Shown: piece after piece, positions 35,707 to 45,668 of the stretch
Layout: each line of letters begins with the position of its first letter
Position numbering within the stretch: position 1 is the first letter of the stretch
Origin: Hydrogenophaga sp. PBL-H3
Lineage (GTDB): Bacteria > Pseudomonadota > Gammaproteobacteria > Burkholderiales > Burkholderiaceae_C
DNA: 64,000 bases
NCBI RefSeq assembly: GCF_010104355.1
Contig: NZ_CP044972.1
Span: 744,001-808,000 of the forward strand
Direction of reading: 5' to 3'
Notes under the pieces: model-generated
The model's database searches: none
Seen by the model: only the letters and a program-made list of their open reading frames with translations
Told to the model about the DNA's origin: nothing
Translations under genes and position numbers: made by a program

Positions 35707-37566
35707 TCACAAGGCGGGGATTTTTGCGGCATCTGTCGATTTTTTCCTGTCCTGAAGCAGGTCCTGGACCAGCGCTTCGGCCACTTTCAGGCCGTCGACA
35801 CCCGCCGAGAGGATGCCGCCCGCATAGCCTGCGCCTTCACCTGCCGGGTACAGCCCCCGCGTGTTCAGGCTCTGGAAGTCGTCGCCGCGCGTGATGCGCA
35901 GTGGTGCCGACGTGCGGGTCTCCACCCCGGTGAGCACGGCATCGGCCATGTCGTAGCCCTGGATCTTGCGGCCGAACACCGGCAGTGCTTCAAGCATGGC
36001 CTCGATGGCGTAGGCGGGCAGGGCTGGCGCCAGATCGCCCAGCTTCACGCCCGGTTGGTACGAGGGCACCACCTCGCCCAGCGCACGGGACGGACGCCGC
36101 GCCAGAAAATCGCCCACCAACTGCCCCGGGGCTTCGTAGGTGGCACCACCGAGCTGGTAGGCACGGGTTTCGAGTGCGCGCTGCAGCACGATGCCGGCCA
36201 GTGGATGGTTCTGGCCAGCGGCGGCGAGTTGTGCGGCCTGTTCGGCGTAGCGCTGGCCGTCCGATTCACCGAAGGCCGCGGTCCACAGCGGCACATCCTG
36301 GGGAAAGGTTTGCGGGAAGTCGGCGGGCTCGATGCCCACCACCAGCCCGGCGTTGGCGTTGCGTTCGTTGCGCGAATACTGGCTCATGCCGTTGGTGACC
36401 ACGCGCCCGGGCTCCGAAGTGGCCGCCACCACCATGCCGCCAGGGCACATGCAAAAGCTGTAGACCGCACGGCCGTTTTTCGCGTGGTGCACCAGCTTGT
36501 AGTCGGCCGAGCCCAGCAGCGGGTGGCCCGCGTGGCGGCCCCAGCGCGCACGGTCGATCACGCCCTGCGGGTGCTCGATGCGAAAGCCCACCGAAAACGG
36601 CTTGGCTTCCATGAAGACACCCGCGTCCCACAGCTGCGCGAAGGTGTCGCGCGAGCTGTGGCCCAGAGCGAACACCACGCGCTGCACCGGCATGTCGATC
36701 GTGTCTCCGGCGCCAAGCCGACGCACCTTCAGCGATGCGATGTGCTGCTGGCCAGCTTCGCTGGAAAGCGTGAGGCCGCACACCTGGTGCTGGAAGCGGA
36801 TCTCGCCGCCCAACGAGATGATCTTCTCTCGCATGGCCTCGACCACACGCACGAGTTTGAAGGTGCCGATGTGCGGATGCGCGGTGTAGAGGATTTCGGT
36901 CGGCGCGCCCGCGTCAACGAACTCCTGCATGACCTTGCGGCCGAAAAACCGGGGGTCCTTGATCTGGCTGTAGAGCTTGCCGTCGGAGAACAGGCCGGCA
37001 CCGCCTTCGCCGTACTGCACGTTGCTCTCGGGGTTGAGCACGTGTTTGCGCCACAGGCCCCAGGTGTCCTTGGTGCGCTCGCGCACCGGCTTTCCTCGCT
37101 CCAGCACGATCGGCTTGAAACCCATCTGTGCCAGGGCGAGTGCGGTGAACAAACCGCAGGGCCCCAGACCCACCACCACCGGGCGCTCGCTCTCGTCGGC
37201 CGGCCAGCCAGCGGGCGCCTGACCGGGTGGATGCCAGGCCATGTCGGGCGTGGGCTGAACGTGTGGCTTGCCAGCGTGGCGGGCCAGTAAGTCGGCTTCT
37301 TGCGCGGGATCGGCCAGCGTCACGTCGACGATGTAGACCGCGAGCAGGTCGGCCTTGCGGGCATCGAAACTGCGTTTGAAGACATGGAGGTGCGCGATGT
37401 CTGACGCAGGAATGGCGAGCACGGTGGCCGCCAGTTGCATCAGCGCGTCCACCGGGTGCGGCGGGGGCTCGCGGTCGAGGTCGGTTTCGGTGGGTGCGTC
37501 GGCGGCGCGGCGGTGCTCGGTGGGCACCTGGGCCAGGGGCAGCTTGAGTTCGGAGAGTCGGATCAT
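35707..37566 (-). CDS. FAD-dependent oxidoreductase of COG2509 type
   Basis: A 619-residue flavoprotein. An N-terminal alpha/beta domain (about 1-110) precedes a dinucleotide-binding motif GLGPCGLF at 133-140 and acidic end Glu156. The segment SNVQYGEGGAGLFSDGKLYS is typical of this COG2509/YhiN-related class. A C-terminal FAD motif RGLYPAGEGAGYAGG is near 577-591. The reaction is unknown; homologues are often called uncharacterised FAD-dependent dehydrogenases. It precedes rnpB divergently. Confidence 0.85.
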   Translation of the reverse strand: MIRLSELKLPLAQVPTEHRRAADAPTETDLDREPPPHPVDALMQLAATVLAIPASDIAHLHVFKRSFDARKADLLAVYIVDVTLADPAQEADLLARHAGKPHVQPTPDMAWHPPGQAPAGWPADESERPVVVGLGPCGLFTALALAQMGFKPIVLERGKPVRERTKDTWGLWRKHVLNPESNVQYGEGGAGLFSDGKLYSQIKDPRFFGRKVMQEFVDAGAPTEILYTAHPHIGTFKLVRVVEAMREKIISLGGEIRFQHQVCGLTLSSEAGQQHIASLKVRRLGAGDTIDMPVQRVVFALGHSSRDTFAQLWDAGVFMEAKPFSVGFRIEHPQGVIDRARWGRHAGHPLLGSADYKLVHHAKNGRAVYSFCMCPGGMVVAATSEPGRVVTNGMSQYSRNERNANAGLVVGIEPADFPQTFPQDVPLWTAAFGESDGQRYAEQAAQLAAAGQNHPLAGIVLQRALETRAYQLGGATYEAPGQLVGDFLARRPSRALGEVVPSYQPGVKLGDLAPALPAYAIEAMLEALPVFGRKIQGYDMADAVLTGVETRTSAPLRITRGDDFQSLNTRGLYPAGEGAGYAGGILSAGVDGLKVAEALVQDLLQDRKKSTDAAKIPAL

Positions 37567-37664
37567 GGCGGAGGTTGGCTTGTGGCGATCAAGCAGTCCA
37601 GGACAAAACCGGCATTGTCTGACACCTTCAGGAGTGTCATGACGGCACCGCTGGCTTCAGGCGG

Positions 37665-37670
37665 GATAAT
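37665..37670 (+). promoter_or_regulatory. -10 box of rnpB
   Basis: GATAAT lies 6 nt before the first base of the RNase P RNA P1 helix. No good -35 hexamer is visible 16-18 bp upstream. The spacing gives a useful ruler for other promoters in this window. Confidence 0.6.
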
Positions 37671-37676
37671 GCGCGG

Positions 37677-38070
37677 GTGAAGCGCGCCAGGCCGTCGCTG
37701 GCACAAGCCCGCAAGGGCACCCGAAAGGGAGTGCTGGAGGAACGTCCGGACTGCACAGGACAGCGTAGGAGGTAACACCTCTCCACCGACAAGCCGCAAG
37801 GCCCTAAGGTGAGGATCAGAGCAACAGAGACGAGCCGATTCAGTTCGGGTGAAACGGGCAATCTCTACGCGCAGCAATACCAAATAGGCCAGCCTGAGGC
37901 GACACGGTTCGCCGTGTTGAAGATCTTCGTGGTTCCGCGAGGAGAGCTGGCGGGTAGGTAGCACCGAGCCGGGTGGGCAACCCCCGGCCCAGATGAATGG
38001 CGGTCACATCCGGGCCTTCGCAAGAGGGCTCCGGATGCACAGAATCCGGCGTAACGGCGCGCTTCACACT
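37677..38070 (+). ncRNA. rnpB: RNase P RNA (class A)
   Basis: The catalytic RNA of RNase P, which matures tRNA 5' ends. The ends pair as P1: GTGAAGCGCGCC at 37677-37688 with GGCGCGCTTCAC at 38056-38067. Conserved core pieces are GGAGGAACGTCCGGACT near 37736-37752, the GAGACGAGCCGATTCAGTTC and GGGTGAAACGGGCAA region near 37827-37861, AGATGAATGG near 37991-38000 and CAGAATCCGG near 38040-38049. About 390 nt, close to the usual size. Exact ends may differ by a few bases. Confidence 0.95.
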
Positions 38071-38111
38071 TATACCGATGCTCAACTGGCGTGCAACAGG
38101 CACACCCAGGT

Positions 38112-38918
38112 TCAGAGCAGCCGTGGCATGTAGCCCGTGCGCAGGGCGTGCGCCCAGTCGGGCCGGCCGTTCTTGATGGCCAGTTGCGCGGTGGACTCGA
38201 AATCGTAAGGAACCGAGATCAGATCGACCTGCCATTGGCCTTGCAGGGTTTCTGCGATCGCGTACCGCGCATCCGGGCTGCCGTTTTCGACACGGTGGTA
38301 TCTGGACAGCGGGTGTGCGCGGCTCACATCGTAGGCCGGCATGCCCACGGCGCCCGGGTTGACCACCAGCATGCCGCCCGGCAGGCGCAAGGCCCGCTGG
38401 ACGTGGGAGTGACCGCAGGCGAGCAGTCGGATGCGGGCGGGCACGTGCTGGCCCAGCCGCTCGGCGATCTCGGAGCCCAGCGCCAGGCGCAGGCCTTCTC
38501 CCTCGGCCGTCTCGAGGAGGTACTCCACCGGACTGCGGGGGGTGCCGTGGCAGATGGCCACATCACCACCGAGGCGATCCGCCCACAGCTCGCCGGTGTG
38601 CAGGCGCGCATCGAGTGAATCGTTCAGCGAGGCAAGCCACCACCGCGCCGGATCGTCGAGTTCAGCGGCGGCGAAAGCGTCCGACGCGCTGCGCACGCCG
38701 GTGGCCGCCTGCAGCACCTGGGGATCGTGGTTGCCGGCGATCTGCAGCCAGGTCTGGCGCATCAGAAAGTGCGCGGTCTGCAAGGGCATCAGGGGGCCGC
38801 TGACCATGTTGCCCAGGTTGATCACTTCGTCCACTCCACCGCGACGCGCCATGTCGGCGATCACGGCATCGAGTGCCGGGAAATTCCCGTGCACGTCGGA
38901 GAGGATCGCCAGCTTCAT
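38112..38918 (-). CDS. Metallophosphoesterase family protein with altered metal site
   Basis: A 268-residue calcineurin-like phosphoesterase. It has Asp8-x-His10 in SDVHGN, then GNHD at 62-65 and GHSH later. The usual GD motif that supplies the metal-bridging aspartate reads LGNMVSGP, with Asn37 (codon AAC) in its place, so activity may be reduced or metal-specific. ATG 38918 begins at MKLAILSDVHGN; the longer frame overlaps the neighbouring gene. It starts 11 nt after the NUDIX-hydrolase fusion on the same strand. Confidence 0.85.
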   Translation of the reverse strand: MKLAILSDVHGNFPALDAVIADMARRGGVDEVINLGNMVSGPLMPLQTAHFLMRQTWLQIAGNHDPQVLQAATGVRSASDAFAAAELDDPARWWLASLNDSLDARLHTGELWADRLGGDVAICHGTPRSPVEYLLETAEGEGLRLALGSEIAERLGQHVPARIRLLACGHSHVQRALRLPGGMLVVNPGAVGMPAYDVSRAHPLSRYHRVENGSPDARYAIAETLQGQWQVDLISVPYDFESTAQLAIKNGRPDWAHALRTGYMPRLL

Positions 38919-38928
38919 CGTCCGGCTC

Positions 38929-40650
38929 CTAGAGGTTGAATCCGCCCAGGCTTTGCAGGCGCTCCACATGGGCCATCAGAGAGCGTTTGGCCACAGGCCA
39001 GAGCCGCTCGGGCACGTCGTCGTAGGCCAGCCGCACCCAATCGTCCGGTGTGCCTTCAGGCGCTTTCTGCAGGGCGCGCGCCACTTTGGCCTCGCGCTGC
39101 AACCGGTGCGCCTTGAGATGCGTAATGGCCACCAGCGCGCCGCCCTCGGCGGGTGCGCTGGTGTTCTCGGCGCTGGCCCGCAGATCACCCAGCACGTAGC
39201 CGTGCGCGGGCAGGATGAACTCCACGCCGTGGGTCCGGCAGCGGTCGGACAGTTTGTCGAGCGAATCGAGGTAGGCACCCATGCTGCCGTCGGGTGGGTC
39301 GATCACCGTGGTGCTGCCGTTGAGGATGTGGTCTCCGGTGAACAGCAGGCCGTCTTCAACCAGCAGCAGACACAGGTGGTTGGCCGCATGGCCGGGGGTG
39401 TGCACCACTTCCAGCGTGTGGGAGACGGTCGATTCGCCCGACTGCCCGAGCAGCACGATCTGCTCGCCATCGGCCAGCGAGCGTTCGGGCACGAAGCGGC
39501 TGTTCTCGCGCGCAGTCGGCTGACTGGGCAGTCCCAGGATGGGTGGGCGCTCCAGTCCGGCGGCCACACACAGGGACTGAAGCCGGGGGGCGCCGGGCGA
39601 GTGATCCGGGTGTGAGTGGGTGCAGACGATGGCCTGTATGCGGCCACCGGCGGCGCGCCAGAGCCGATCGATGTGCGCCGGGTCGTCCGGACCCGGATCG
39701 ATCACGACATGGCCGCTGGCCGGGTCGCCCACCACGTAGCTGTTGGTGCCCGGTCCGGTCATGAAGCCGGGGTTGGGTGCGGTCAGGCGCTGCACGTTTC
39801 TCAGCAGCGGCACGGGCTGTTCGTGTTGCCAGTCCAGGCTGTGCGCGATGTGACCGTCGGGGCAGACCAGGGCGAGTTCGCCAAAAGGCGGCTCGTGTTC
39901 CATGTGGCGGGATTCCGCACCGTGCGTGATGCCGGCGCGCGGGCAACTGGTCCACAGCGGTTCATCGTTCACGGCACACGCGTCCAGCACCTCCTGCACC
40001 GAGGCATATCCCCGCAAGCGCTCCAGCGTGCGGATGGTGGGAAAGATGATGAAGAAGGTGCCGGCCTCGTGGCGCGCCAGTGCATCGGCGGCACGCACCC
40101 ACACCGGCTCGAACTGCTCGGCCTCGTCGGCAACCGGGGCCTGGCCTTCGGGCATGCGGGCCACGAGGAAGGGCACGTCGAAGCGCCGCGGCAGGTCGCG
40201 GTCGGTGATCCAGTGGGCCAGCACGAACACACGCGCGCCGTCCAGCGTGAGGCCCTTCGCCTGGCACTGGGCCGCAAACGGGGCGTGGCGGTCCAGTGTC
40301 GCGATGTCGCTGTCATCCACTGGCGAACCATCGGCCCGGCGCGCCAGCAGCACGCCGAGCTCTTCAAAGCTCTCGCGGATGGCTGCAATGGCCTGTGTGA
40401 GATGCAGTTCGCTTTGCGTGGTGCGGCGCGTGGAGATGCCGTGGGACTGGGCATCCGCCGCGTCGATGCCACCGCCAGGAAACACGAAGGCCCCCGGCGC
40501 GAAGCTTGCCGTCATGGATCGGCGTGTCATCAAGACCTCGATGCCGGGGTGGGCCGGATCGGTGCTGTCGCGCAGCAACAGGACGGTGGCCGCCGCGCGC
40601 AGCGGGACGGGTGGGCGTTGGGGATGCAGGAGTTGGGTGGGTCTGACCAT
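38929..40650 (-). CDS. NUDIX hydrolase fused to metallo-beta-lactamase-fold hydrolase
   Basis: A 573-residue two-domain enzyme. Residues 15-235 are a NUDT19-like NUDIX domain with a split Nudix box: GGG at 59-61, an insert, then RESFEELGV at 92-100. Residues about 250-573 are an MBL-fold hydrolase of LACTB2 type: HSHPDH at 345-350, His421, Asp440 and His483 as zinc ligands, and a C-terminal winged-helix tail. Both domains process nucleotide- or CoA-like esters in relatives. ATG 40650 is chosen because the long upstream extension is antisense to dapF. Confidence 0.85.
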   Translation of the reverse strand: MVRPTQLLHPQRPPVPLRAAATVLLLRDSTDPAHPGIEVLMTRRSMTASFAPGAFVFPGGGIDAADAQSHGISTRRTTQSELHLTQAIAAIRESFEELGVLLARRADGSPVDDSDIATLDRHAPFAAQCQAKGLTLDGARVFVLAHWITDRDLPRRFDVPFLVARMPEGQAPVADEAEQFEPVWVRAADALARHEAGTFFIIFPTIRTLERLRGYASVQEVLDACAVNDEPLWTSCPRAGITHGAESRHMEHEPPFGELALVCPDGHIAHSLDWQHEQPVPLLRNVQRLTAPNPGFMTGPGTNSYVVGDPASGHVVIDPGPDDPAHIDRLWRAAGGRIQAIVCTHSHPDHSPGAPRLQSLCVAAGLERPPILGLPSQPTARENSRFVPERSLADGEQIVLLGQSGESTVSHTLEVVHTPGHAANHLCLLLVEDGLLFTGDHILNGSTTVIDPPDGSMGAYLDSLDKLSDRCRTHGVEFILPAHGYVLGDLRASAENTSAPAEGGALVAITHLKAHRLQREAKVARALQKAPEGTPDDWVRLAYDDVPERLWPVAKRSLMAHVERLQSLGGFNL

Positions 40651-40705
40651 GGCGGCATTTTGGGGGATGGCGGCGTGCTTGTGGCATCGCCTGCGGGTCA
40701 GCGCC

Positions 40706-40711
40706 GATAAT
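40706..40711 (+). promoter_or_regulatory. -10 box of dapF, leaderless type
   Basis: GATAAT ends 6 nt before the dapF ATG, the same distance as between the rnpB -10 box and its RNA 5' end. Transcription would start at or next to the A of the ATG. No ribosome site lies between. Confidence 0.5.
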
Positions 40712-40717
40712 TGCCCG

Positions 40718-41593
40718 ATGCACATTCGATTCACCAAGATGCAGGGGGCGGGCAACGACTTCGTGGTGCTCGACGAGACGCGTGGCCGACTGGGCCTCTC
40801 CGCGGCCCAATACCGCTTCCTCGCCGACCGGCACTTCGGCGTGGGTGCCGACCAGATTCTCAGCGTGCGGGCCTCCATCGAGCCCGGGGTGGACTTCGAG
40901 TACGTGATCCACAACGCCGATGGCGGCGAGGTGGAGCACTGCGGCAACGGCGCGCGCTGTTTTGTGCGTTTCGTGCACGACAAGGGACTGAGCCAGCGCA
41001 ATCCGCTGCGGGTGAAGGTGGCCCATGGCGAGCTGGAGCTGCACGCCCACAATGACGGCCGGGTGACCGTGGACATGGGTCCACCCGTGTTCGCGCTGGA
41101 CCGCGTGCCTTTCAATGCCCACGACCTGCAGCCCCAGCCCATGGGCAACTTCGAGCTGTGGCCATTGGCGTTGCCCTACGCAGGCGATGTGCCGGTGGCC
41201 GTGTTGTCCATGGGCAATCCCCACGCGGTGCAGCTGGTGGACGACGTGAAGAGTGCGCCCGTGCAGGCCTGGGGCCCCTTGATCGAGCGGCACGAGCGCT
41301 TTCCCCAGCGCGTCAATGCCGGCTTTCTCCAGGTGGTCAGCCGCACGCAAGTGAACCTGCGTGTGTTCGAGCGCGGGGCGGGCGAAACCCTGGCCTGCGG
41401 CACCGGGGCCTGCGCTGCGGTGGTGGCTGGCATCCGGTTGGGCCTGCTCAATGCACGCGTCGATGTGCACACCCAGGGTGGTGTGCTCACCATCGAATGG
41501 CAGGACAGCCACCGCCACGACAACGCCGTGTTCATGACCGGCCCGGCCACCACCGTGTTTGAAGGCGAGATCGACATTCCCGACATCGGCTGA
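40718..41593 (+). CDS. dapF: Diaminopimelate epimerase
   Basis: A 291-residue DapF, which interconverts L,L- and meso-diaminopimelate for lysine and peptidoglycan. The two catalytic cysteines are Cys75 in HCGNGARC and Cys227 in ACGTGACA. The N-terminus [17 protein letters not shown] is typical. ATG 40718 is the start; longer frames upstream overlap the divergent NUDIX fusion. It supplies meso-diaminopimelate used by MurE further down the window. Confidence 0.96.
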   Translation: MHIRFTKMQGAGNDFVVLDETRGRLGLSAAQYRFLADRHFGVGADQILSVRASIEPGVDFEYVIHNADGGEVEHCGNGARCFVRFVHDKGLSQRNPLRVKVAHGELELHAHNDGRVTVDMGPPVFALDRVPFNAHDLQPQPMGNFELWPLALPYAGDVPVAVLSMGNPHAVQLVDDVKSAPVQAWGPLIERHERFPQRVNAGFLQVVSRTQVNLRVFERGAGETLACGTGACAAVVAGIRLGLLNARVDVHTQGGVLTIEWQDSHRHDNAVFMTGPATTVFEGEIDIPDIG

Positions 41594-41617
41594 CCCCAGC
41601 CCCGACCCCACCGACCC

Positions 41618-42301
41618 ATGAACACCAACAGCATCCCACCCATCACCGAAGACGACATCGCCAATTACCTGGCCAACACGCCCGATTTCTTCGAGCGCCA
41701 CGCCAGCCTGCTGGCCGCCGTGCAGCTCACCAGCCCACATGGCCACCGGGCGGTGAGCCTGCAGGAACGCCAGGCCGAGATGCTGCGCGAGAAGATCAAG
41801 GGGCTGGAGCTCAAGGCGGCCGAGATGATCCGCAACGGCCACGAAAACACCACCATCGCCGACAAACTGCAGCTCTGGACCCGTGCGCTGCTGCTCACGC
41901 GCGAGCCAGTCGATCTGCCGGTGGTGGCGGTGCGCGAAATCGCCAACCAGTTCATGGTGCCCCAGGTGGCCATCAAGGTCTGGGGCGTGGCGCCGGCGTT
42001 TGAAGACCAGCTGTTTGCGCAAGGCGCCAGCGACGACGTGAAGGCCTTTGCCTCGTCCCTCACCCGGCCGTACTGCGGTGCCAACCCCGGGCTGGAAGCC
42101 GCAGGCTGGCTGGACGATCCATCGAGCGCCGCCTCGCTCGCGCTCATTCCCCTGCGCGCCGGCATTTCGCCGCAGGCGTTCGGCATGCTGGTGCTGGCCT
42201 CGGCCGACCCGCAGCGCTTTGCAAGCGACATGGGCACCGATTTCCTGGAGCGCATTGGCGAAATCACCAGCGCGGCCTTGTCCCGCCTTAGGCCCGAATA
42301 A
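41618..42301 (+). CDS. DUF484 family protein
   Basis: A 227-residue GAF-like protein of the DUF484 family, nearly always between dapF and xerC. The N-terminal segment ITEDDIANYLANTPDFFERH (residues 8-27) is the family signature. Function is unknown; in this context a link to recombination or cell wall supply has been suggested by position only. Confidence 0.9.
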   Translation: MNTNSIPPITEDDIANYLANTPDFFERHASLLAAVQLTSPHGHRAVSLQERQAEMLREKIKGLELKAAEMIRNGHENTTIADKLQLWTRALLLTREPVDLPVVAVREIANQFMVPQVAIKVWGVAPAFEDQLFAQGASDDVKAFASSLTRPYCGANPGLEAAGWLDDPSSAASLALIPLRAGISPQAFGMLVLASADPQRFASDMGTDFLERIGEITSAALSRLRPE

Positions 42302-42307
42302 CGCCTC

Positions 42308-43282
42308 ATGAACCTGCCGGTGCGCGCCACCTCCGCCACCCCGACGGGTGACGATGCCGAGCTGGTGCAGGCCTACCTGAACCATGTGACGGTGGAAAAG
42401 CGCCTGGCCGAGCGCACGGTGGTGCTTTACACGCTGGATCTCCAGCGCCTCACCGCCCACGCGACCGAGGTCCGGGTCGGTCTCAGGGAGGTTCAAAACG
42501 CCCACATTCGCCGCTGGATCGCGCAGATGCACAGCGCCGGGCGCAGCGCACGCGGCATCGCCCTCATCCTCTCGGGCTGGCGCGGTTTCTATGTCTGGCT
42601 GGGCCGCCAGGGCCTCATGGGGCACAACCCGGTGCAGGACGTGCGCGCGCCCAAGGCCGGCAAGCCGCTGCCCAAGGCGCTGGGCGTGGACGAAGCGGTG
42701 CAGCTCGCCACGCACGTGGAAGAGGCCGACCACCCAGCGCTGGAAGCGCGCGACGCCTGCATCACCGAACTGCTCTATGGCTGCGGCCTGCGCATTGGAG
42801 AGCTCGTCGGGCTGGACGTGGCGGCCAGTGGACACGCGCGCGGCTGGATCGATGCGCAGGGCGGGGAGGCGCACGTGCTGGGCAAAGGCTCGAAGCGGCG
42901 CAGCGTCCCGGTGGGCCAGGCCGCGCTGGCGGCGCTGGCACGCTGGGTTGAACAACGCAAGGTCTGGGCGGGCACCGACGCCGCCCTGTTCATCGGCTCA
43001 CGCGGCCAGCGCCTCACCCCACAACACATCCGCGTGCGCCTCAAGCGCCGCTCGCGCCTGGCGGGCCTGGCCACGCCGCTGCACCCGCACATGCTGCGGC
43101 ACTCGTTCGCCAGCCATGTGCTGCAGTCCAGCGGCGACCTGCGCGCGGTGCAGGAGTTGCTGGGCCACGCCAGCATCAGCACCACGCAGGTCTACACCCG
43201 GCTGGATTTCCAGCACCTGGCCAAGGTGTACGACGCCGCGCACCCGCGCGCCCACGCCAAGGGCAAACCGTCCAAGGGCTGA
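42308..43282 (+). CDS. xerC: Tyrosine recombinase XerC
   Basis: A 324-residue site-specific recombinase that resolves chromosome dimers at dif with XerD. Catalytic set seen: Arg162, Lys193, His261-x-x-Arg264, His287 and Tyr296. The N-terminal SAM-like domain is about 15-105. The location after dapF-DUF484 identifies XerC rather than XerD. ATG 42308 lies 6 nt after the DUF484 stop. Confidence 0.95.
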   Translation: MNLPVRATSATPTGDDAELVQAYLNHVTVEKRLAERTVVLYTLDLQRLTAHATEVRVGLREVQNAHIRRWIAQMHSAGRSARGIALILSGWRGFYVWLGRQGLMGHNPVQDVRAPKAGKPLPKALGVDEAVQLATHVEEADHPALEARDACITELLYGCGLRIGELVGLDVAASGHARGWIDAQGGEAHVLGKGSKRRSVPVGQAALAALARWVEQRKVWAGTDAALFIGSRGQRLTPQHIRVRLKRRSRLAGLATPLHPHMLRHSFASHVLQSSGDLRAVQELLGHASISTTQVYTRLDFQHLAKVYDAAHPRAHAKGKPSKG

Positions 43283-43313
43283 GAGCGCTCGGGGCGGGGC
43301 CGACAATACCCGC

Positions 43314-44498
43314 ATGAAAACCATCCGCCTCAAGCCCGGCAAAGACCGATCCCTCCTGCGCCGCCACCCCTGGGTGTTCGACGGCGCCATCGCCAAAGGC
43401 GGCGGCGATGCGGGCGAAACCGTGCGGGTGGAGAGTGCCGAGGGGCAGTTTCTCGCCTGGGGAGCGTTCTCGCCCGCATCAAGCATCCGCGTGCGCGCCT
43501 GGAGCTTTGACGAAGCCCAGCGCATCGATGCCGACTTCTTCCGCGCCACGCTGGCGCGCGCCATCGCGCTGCGCACACGGCTGGGCATCGAGAGCGACGG
43601 CGTGCGGCTGGTGCACGGCGAGTCCGACGGCGTGCCCGGCCTCATCGTCGACCGCTATGGCGACACCCTGGTGGCCCAGTTCACAGCCTGCGGCGTGGAG
43701 CGGCACAAGGCGGTGATTGCCGATGCGCTGATCGAACTCACTGGTTGTGCGCGCCTGTACGAGCGCTCCGACACCAGCAGCCGCAAGCTCGAAGGCCTGC
43801 CCGAGGTCACTGGCTGGCTGCGCGGCACCGGCCCCACCGCGCTGGTGCTGCGCGAACACAGCTGGCAGCTCGGCCTGGACATCGCCCAGGGCCACAAGAC
43901 CGGCTTTTACCTGGACCAGCGCGACAGCCGCCTGGTTTGCAGCCAGTACGCGCATCGCCTGAAGTTTGAGCACCTGCTCAACTGCTACAGCTACACCGGC
44001 GGCTTCACCGTGGCCGCGCTGGCCGGTGGTGCGAAGCACGTCACTTCCATCGATTCGTCGGCCCCTGCCTTGCAGCAGGCCGCGGCCAATGTGGCGCTCA
44101 ACGGCTTTGACGCCGCACGCGGCACCTTCATGGATGCCGACGTGAACGCCTCGCTGCGCCAGTTCGTGGCCGAGGGCCGCCAGTTCGACGCCATCGTGCT
44201 CGACCCGCCCAAGCTCGCCCCCACCGTGGCACACGCCGAACGTGCCGCCCGCGCGTACAAGGACATCAACCGCCTGGCGTTCAAGCTGCTCGCGCCCGGC
44301 GGCGTGCTGTTCACGTTTTCCTGCTCCGGCGGCGTCGGGGTGGAGCTTTTCCACAAGATCGTGGCCTCGGCCGGGCTCGACGCTGGCGTGGACGGCGCGA
44401 TCTTGCAGCGCCTGGGTGGCGCCAGCGACCATCCAATGACAGTGAATTTCCCCGAGGGCGAGTACCTCAAGGGACTCGTTGTCATGAAAAAACAGTAG
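43314..44498 (+). CDS. rlmI: 23S rRNA (cytosine-5) methyltransferase RlmI-like
   Basis: A 394-residue SAM-dependent methyltransferase. An N-terminal PUA domain (about 1-75) precedes an RlmI-type central domain and a Rossmann methyltransferase with motif I NCYSYTGGFTVAAL near 221-234 and DPPKLAP motif near 298-304; the catalytic cysteine candidate is in FSCSGGV. It should form m5C1962 in 23S rRNA. A GACAAT box ends 6 nt before ATG 43314, so the mRNA may be leaderless. Confidence 0.9.
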   Translation: MKTIRLKPGKDRSLLRRHPWVFDGAIAKGGGDAGETVRVESAEGQFLAWGAFSPASSIRVRAWSFDEAQRIDADFFRATLARAIALRTRLGIESDGVRLVHGESDGVPGLIVDRYGDTLVAQFTACGVERHKAVIADALIELTGCARLYERSDTSSRKLEGLPEVTGWLRGTGPTALVLREHSWQLGLDIAQGHKTGFYLDQRDSRLVCSQYAHRLKFEHLLNCYSYTGGFTVAALAGGAKHVTSIDSSAPALQQAAANVALNGFDAARGTFMDADVNASLRQFVAEGRQFDAIVLDPPKLAPTVAHAERAARAYKDINRLAFKLLAPGGVLFTFSCSGGVGVELFHKIVASAGLDAGVDGAILQRLGGASDHPMTVNFPEGEYLKGLVVMKKQ

Positions 44499-44588
44499 GG
44501 TGTGCAGGCCGAGGAGGGCTCGCATACACTTGCGCGCTTCTTCCGATTGCCCACCCGATTGCTCATCACCGACACCGTCGCGCCCGCC

Positions 44589-45668
44589 ATGTCCCTCATC
44601 CCCGCCACCATCCTCACCGGCTTCCTCGGCTCGGGCAAAACCACGCTGCTCAAGCGCGTGCTCAGCGAGGCGCATGGCCAGAAGATCGCGGTGATCGAGA
44701 ACGAGTTCGGTGAAGAAAACATCGACAACGAGATCCTGGTGGCCGACACCACCGAAAACATCATCCAGATGAGCAATGGCTGCATCTGCTGCACCATCCG
44801 CGACGATCTGCGCGCCACGCTGCACGACCTGGCCGAGAAGAAGCGCAAGGGCGAACTCGATTTCGACCGCGTGGTGATCGAAACCACCGGCCTGGCCGAT
44901 CCCGGCCCGGTGGCGCAAACCTTCTTCATGGACGATGAGGTGGCCGAGCAGTACCTGCTGGACTCCATCCTCACCCTGGTGGACGCCAAGCACGCCGCGC
45001 AGCAGCTCAACGATCGCCAGGAGGCGCGCCGCCAGGTCGGCTTTGCCGACCAGATATTCATCAGCAAGGCCGATCTGGTCAGCGACGAAGACCTCGATGC
45101 GCTGACGCACCGCCTCAAGCACATGAACCCGCGCGCCCCCATGCGTCCGGTGCATTTCGGCGAGGTGGCACTCAAGGAAGTGTTCGATCTGCGCGGCTTC
45201 AACCTCAACGCCAAGCTCGACATCGACCCCGATTTCCTCAAGGCCGACGAGCACGATCATGGCCACGAGCACCACGACCATGCTCACAGCGAGCATTGCG
45301 ACCACCCGTCGCACCAGCACGATCACGACCATGGTCACGAAGGGCAGGGACACCACCACCATCATCATGACGATGACGTGAAGAGCTTCGTCTACCGCGC
45401 GACCCGGCCGTTCAATCCCGCCAAGCTCGAAGACTTCCTGGGCGCCATCGTGCAGGTCTACGGCCCGCGCATGCTGCGCTACAAAGGCGTGCTCGATCTG
45501 GAGGGCACGGACCGCAAGGTGATCTTCCAGGGCGTGCACCAGCTGATGGGCAGCGATCTTGGCCCGCCATGGGCCGAAGGTGAGCAGCGAACCAGCAAGA
45601 TGGTTTTCATCGGCATCGACCTGCCGCGCGACATCCTGGAACAGGGCCTCGACCAGAGCCTGGTCTGA
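44589..45668 (+). CDS. COG0523 / CobW-family GTPase, zinc metallochaperone type
   Basis: A 359-residue G3E GTPase. Walker A GFLGSGKTT is at 11-19, metal motif GCICC with Cys65, Cys67 and Cys68, and a histidine-rich stretch covers about 222-262. A CobW C-terminal domain follows. Relatives (ZigA, YciC, ZagA) deliver zinc under deficiency. ATG 44589 is used as the conserved sequence begins at once. It lies upstream of a cysteine-poor dksA, an association known from zinc-stress genes. No clear Zur box is visible upstream. Confidence 0.9.
   Translation: MSLIPATILTGFLGSGKTTLLKRVLSEAHGQKIAVIENEFGEENIDNEILVADTTENIIQMSNGCICCTIRDDLRATLHDLAEKKRKGELDFDRVVIETTGLADPGPVAQTFFMDDEVAEQYLLDSILTLVDAKHAAQQLNDRQEARRQVGFADQIFISKADLVSDEDLDALTHRLKHMNPRAPMRPVHFGEVALKEVFDLRGFNLNAKLDIDPDFLKADEHDHGHEHHDHAHSEHCDHPSHQHDHDHGHEGQGHHHHHHDDDVKSFVYRATRPFNPAKLEDFLGAIVQVYGPRMLRYKGVLDLEGTDRKVIFQGVHQLMGSDLGPPWAEGEQRTSKMVFIGIDLPRDILEQGLDQSLV

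Noticed and set aside
40364..42955. An 863-codon open frame on the minus strand over dapF, DUF484 and xerC
   Set aside because: The opposite strand carries three recognised genes with full catalytic residues.
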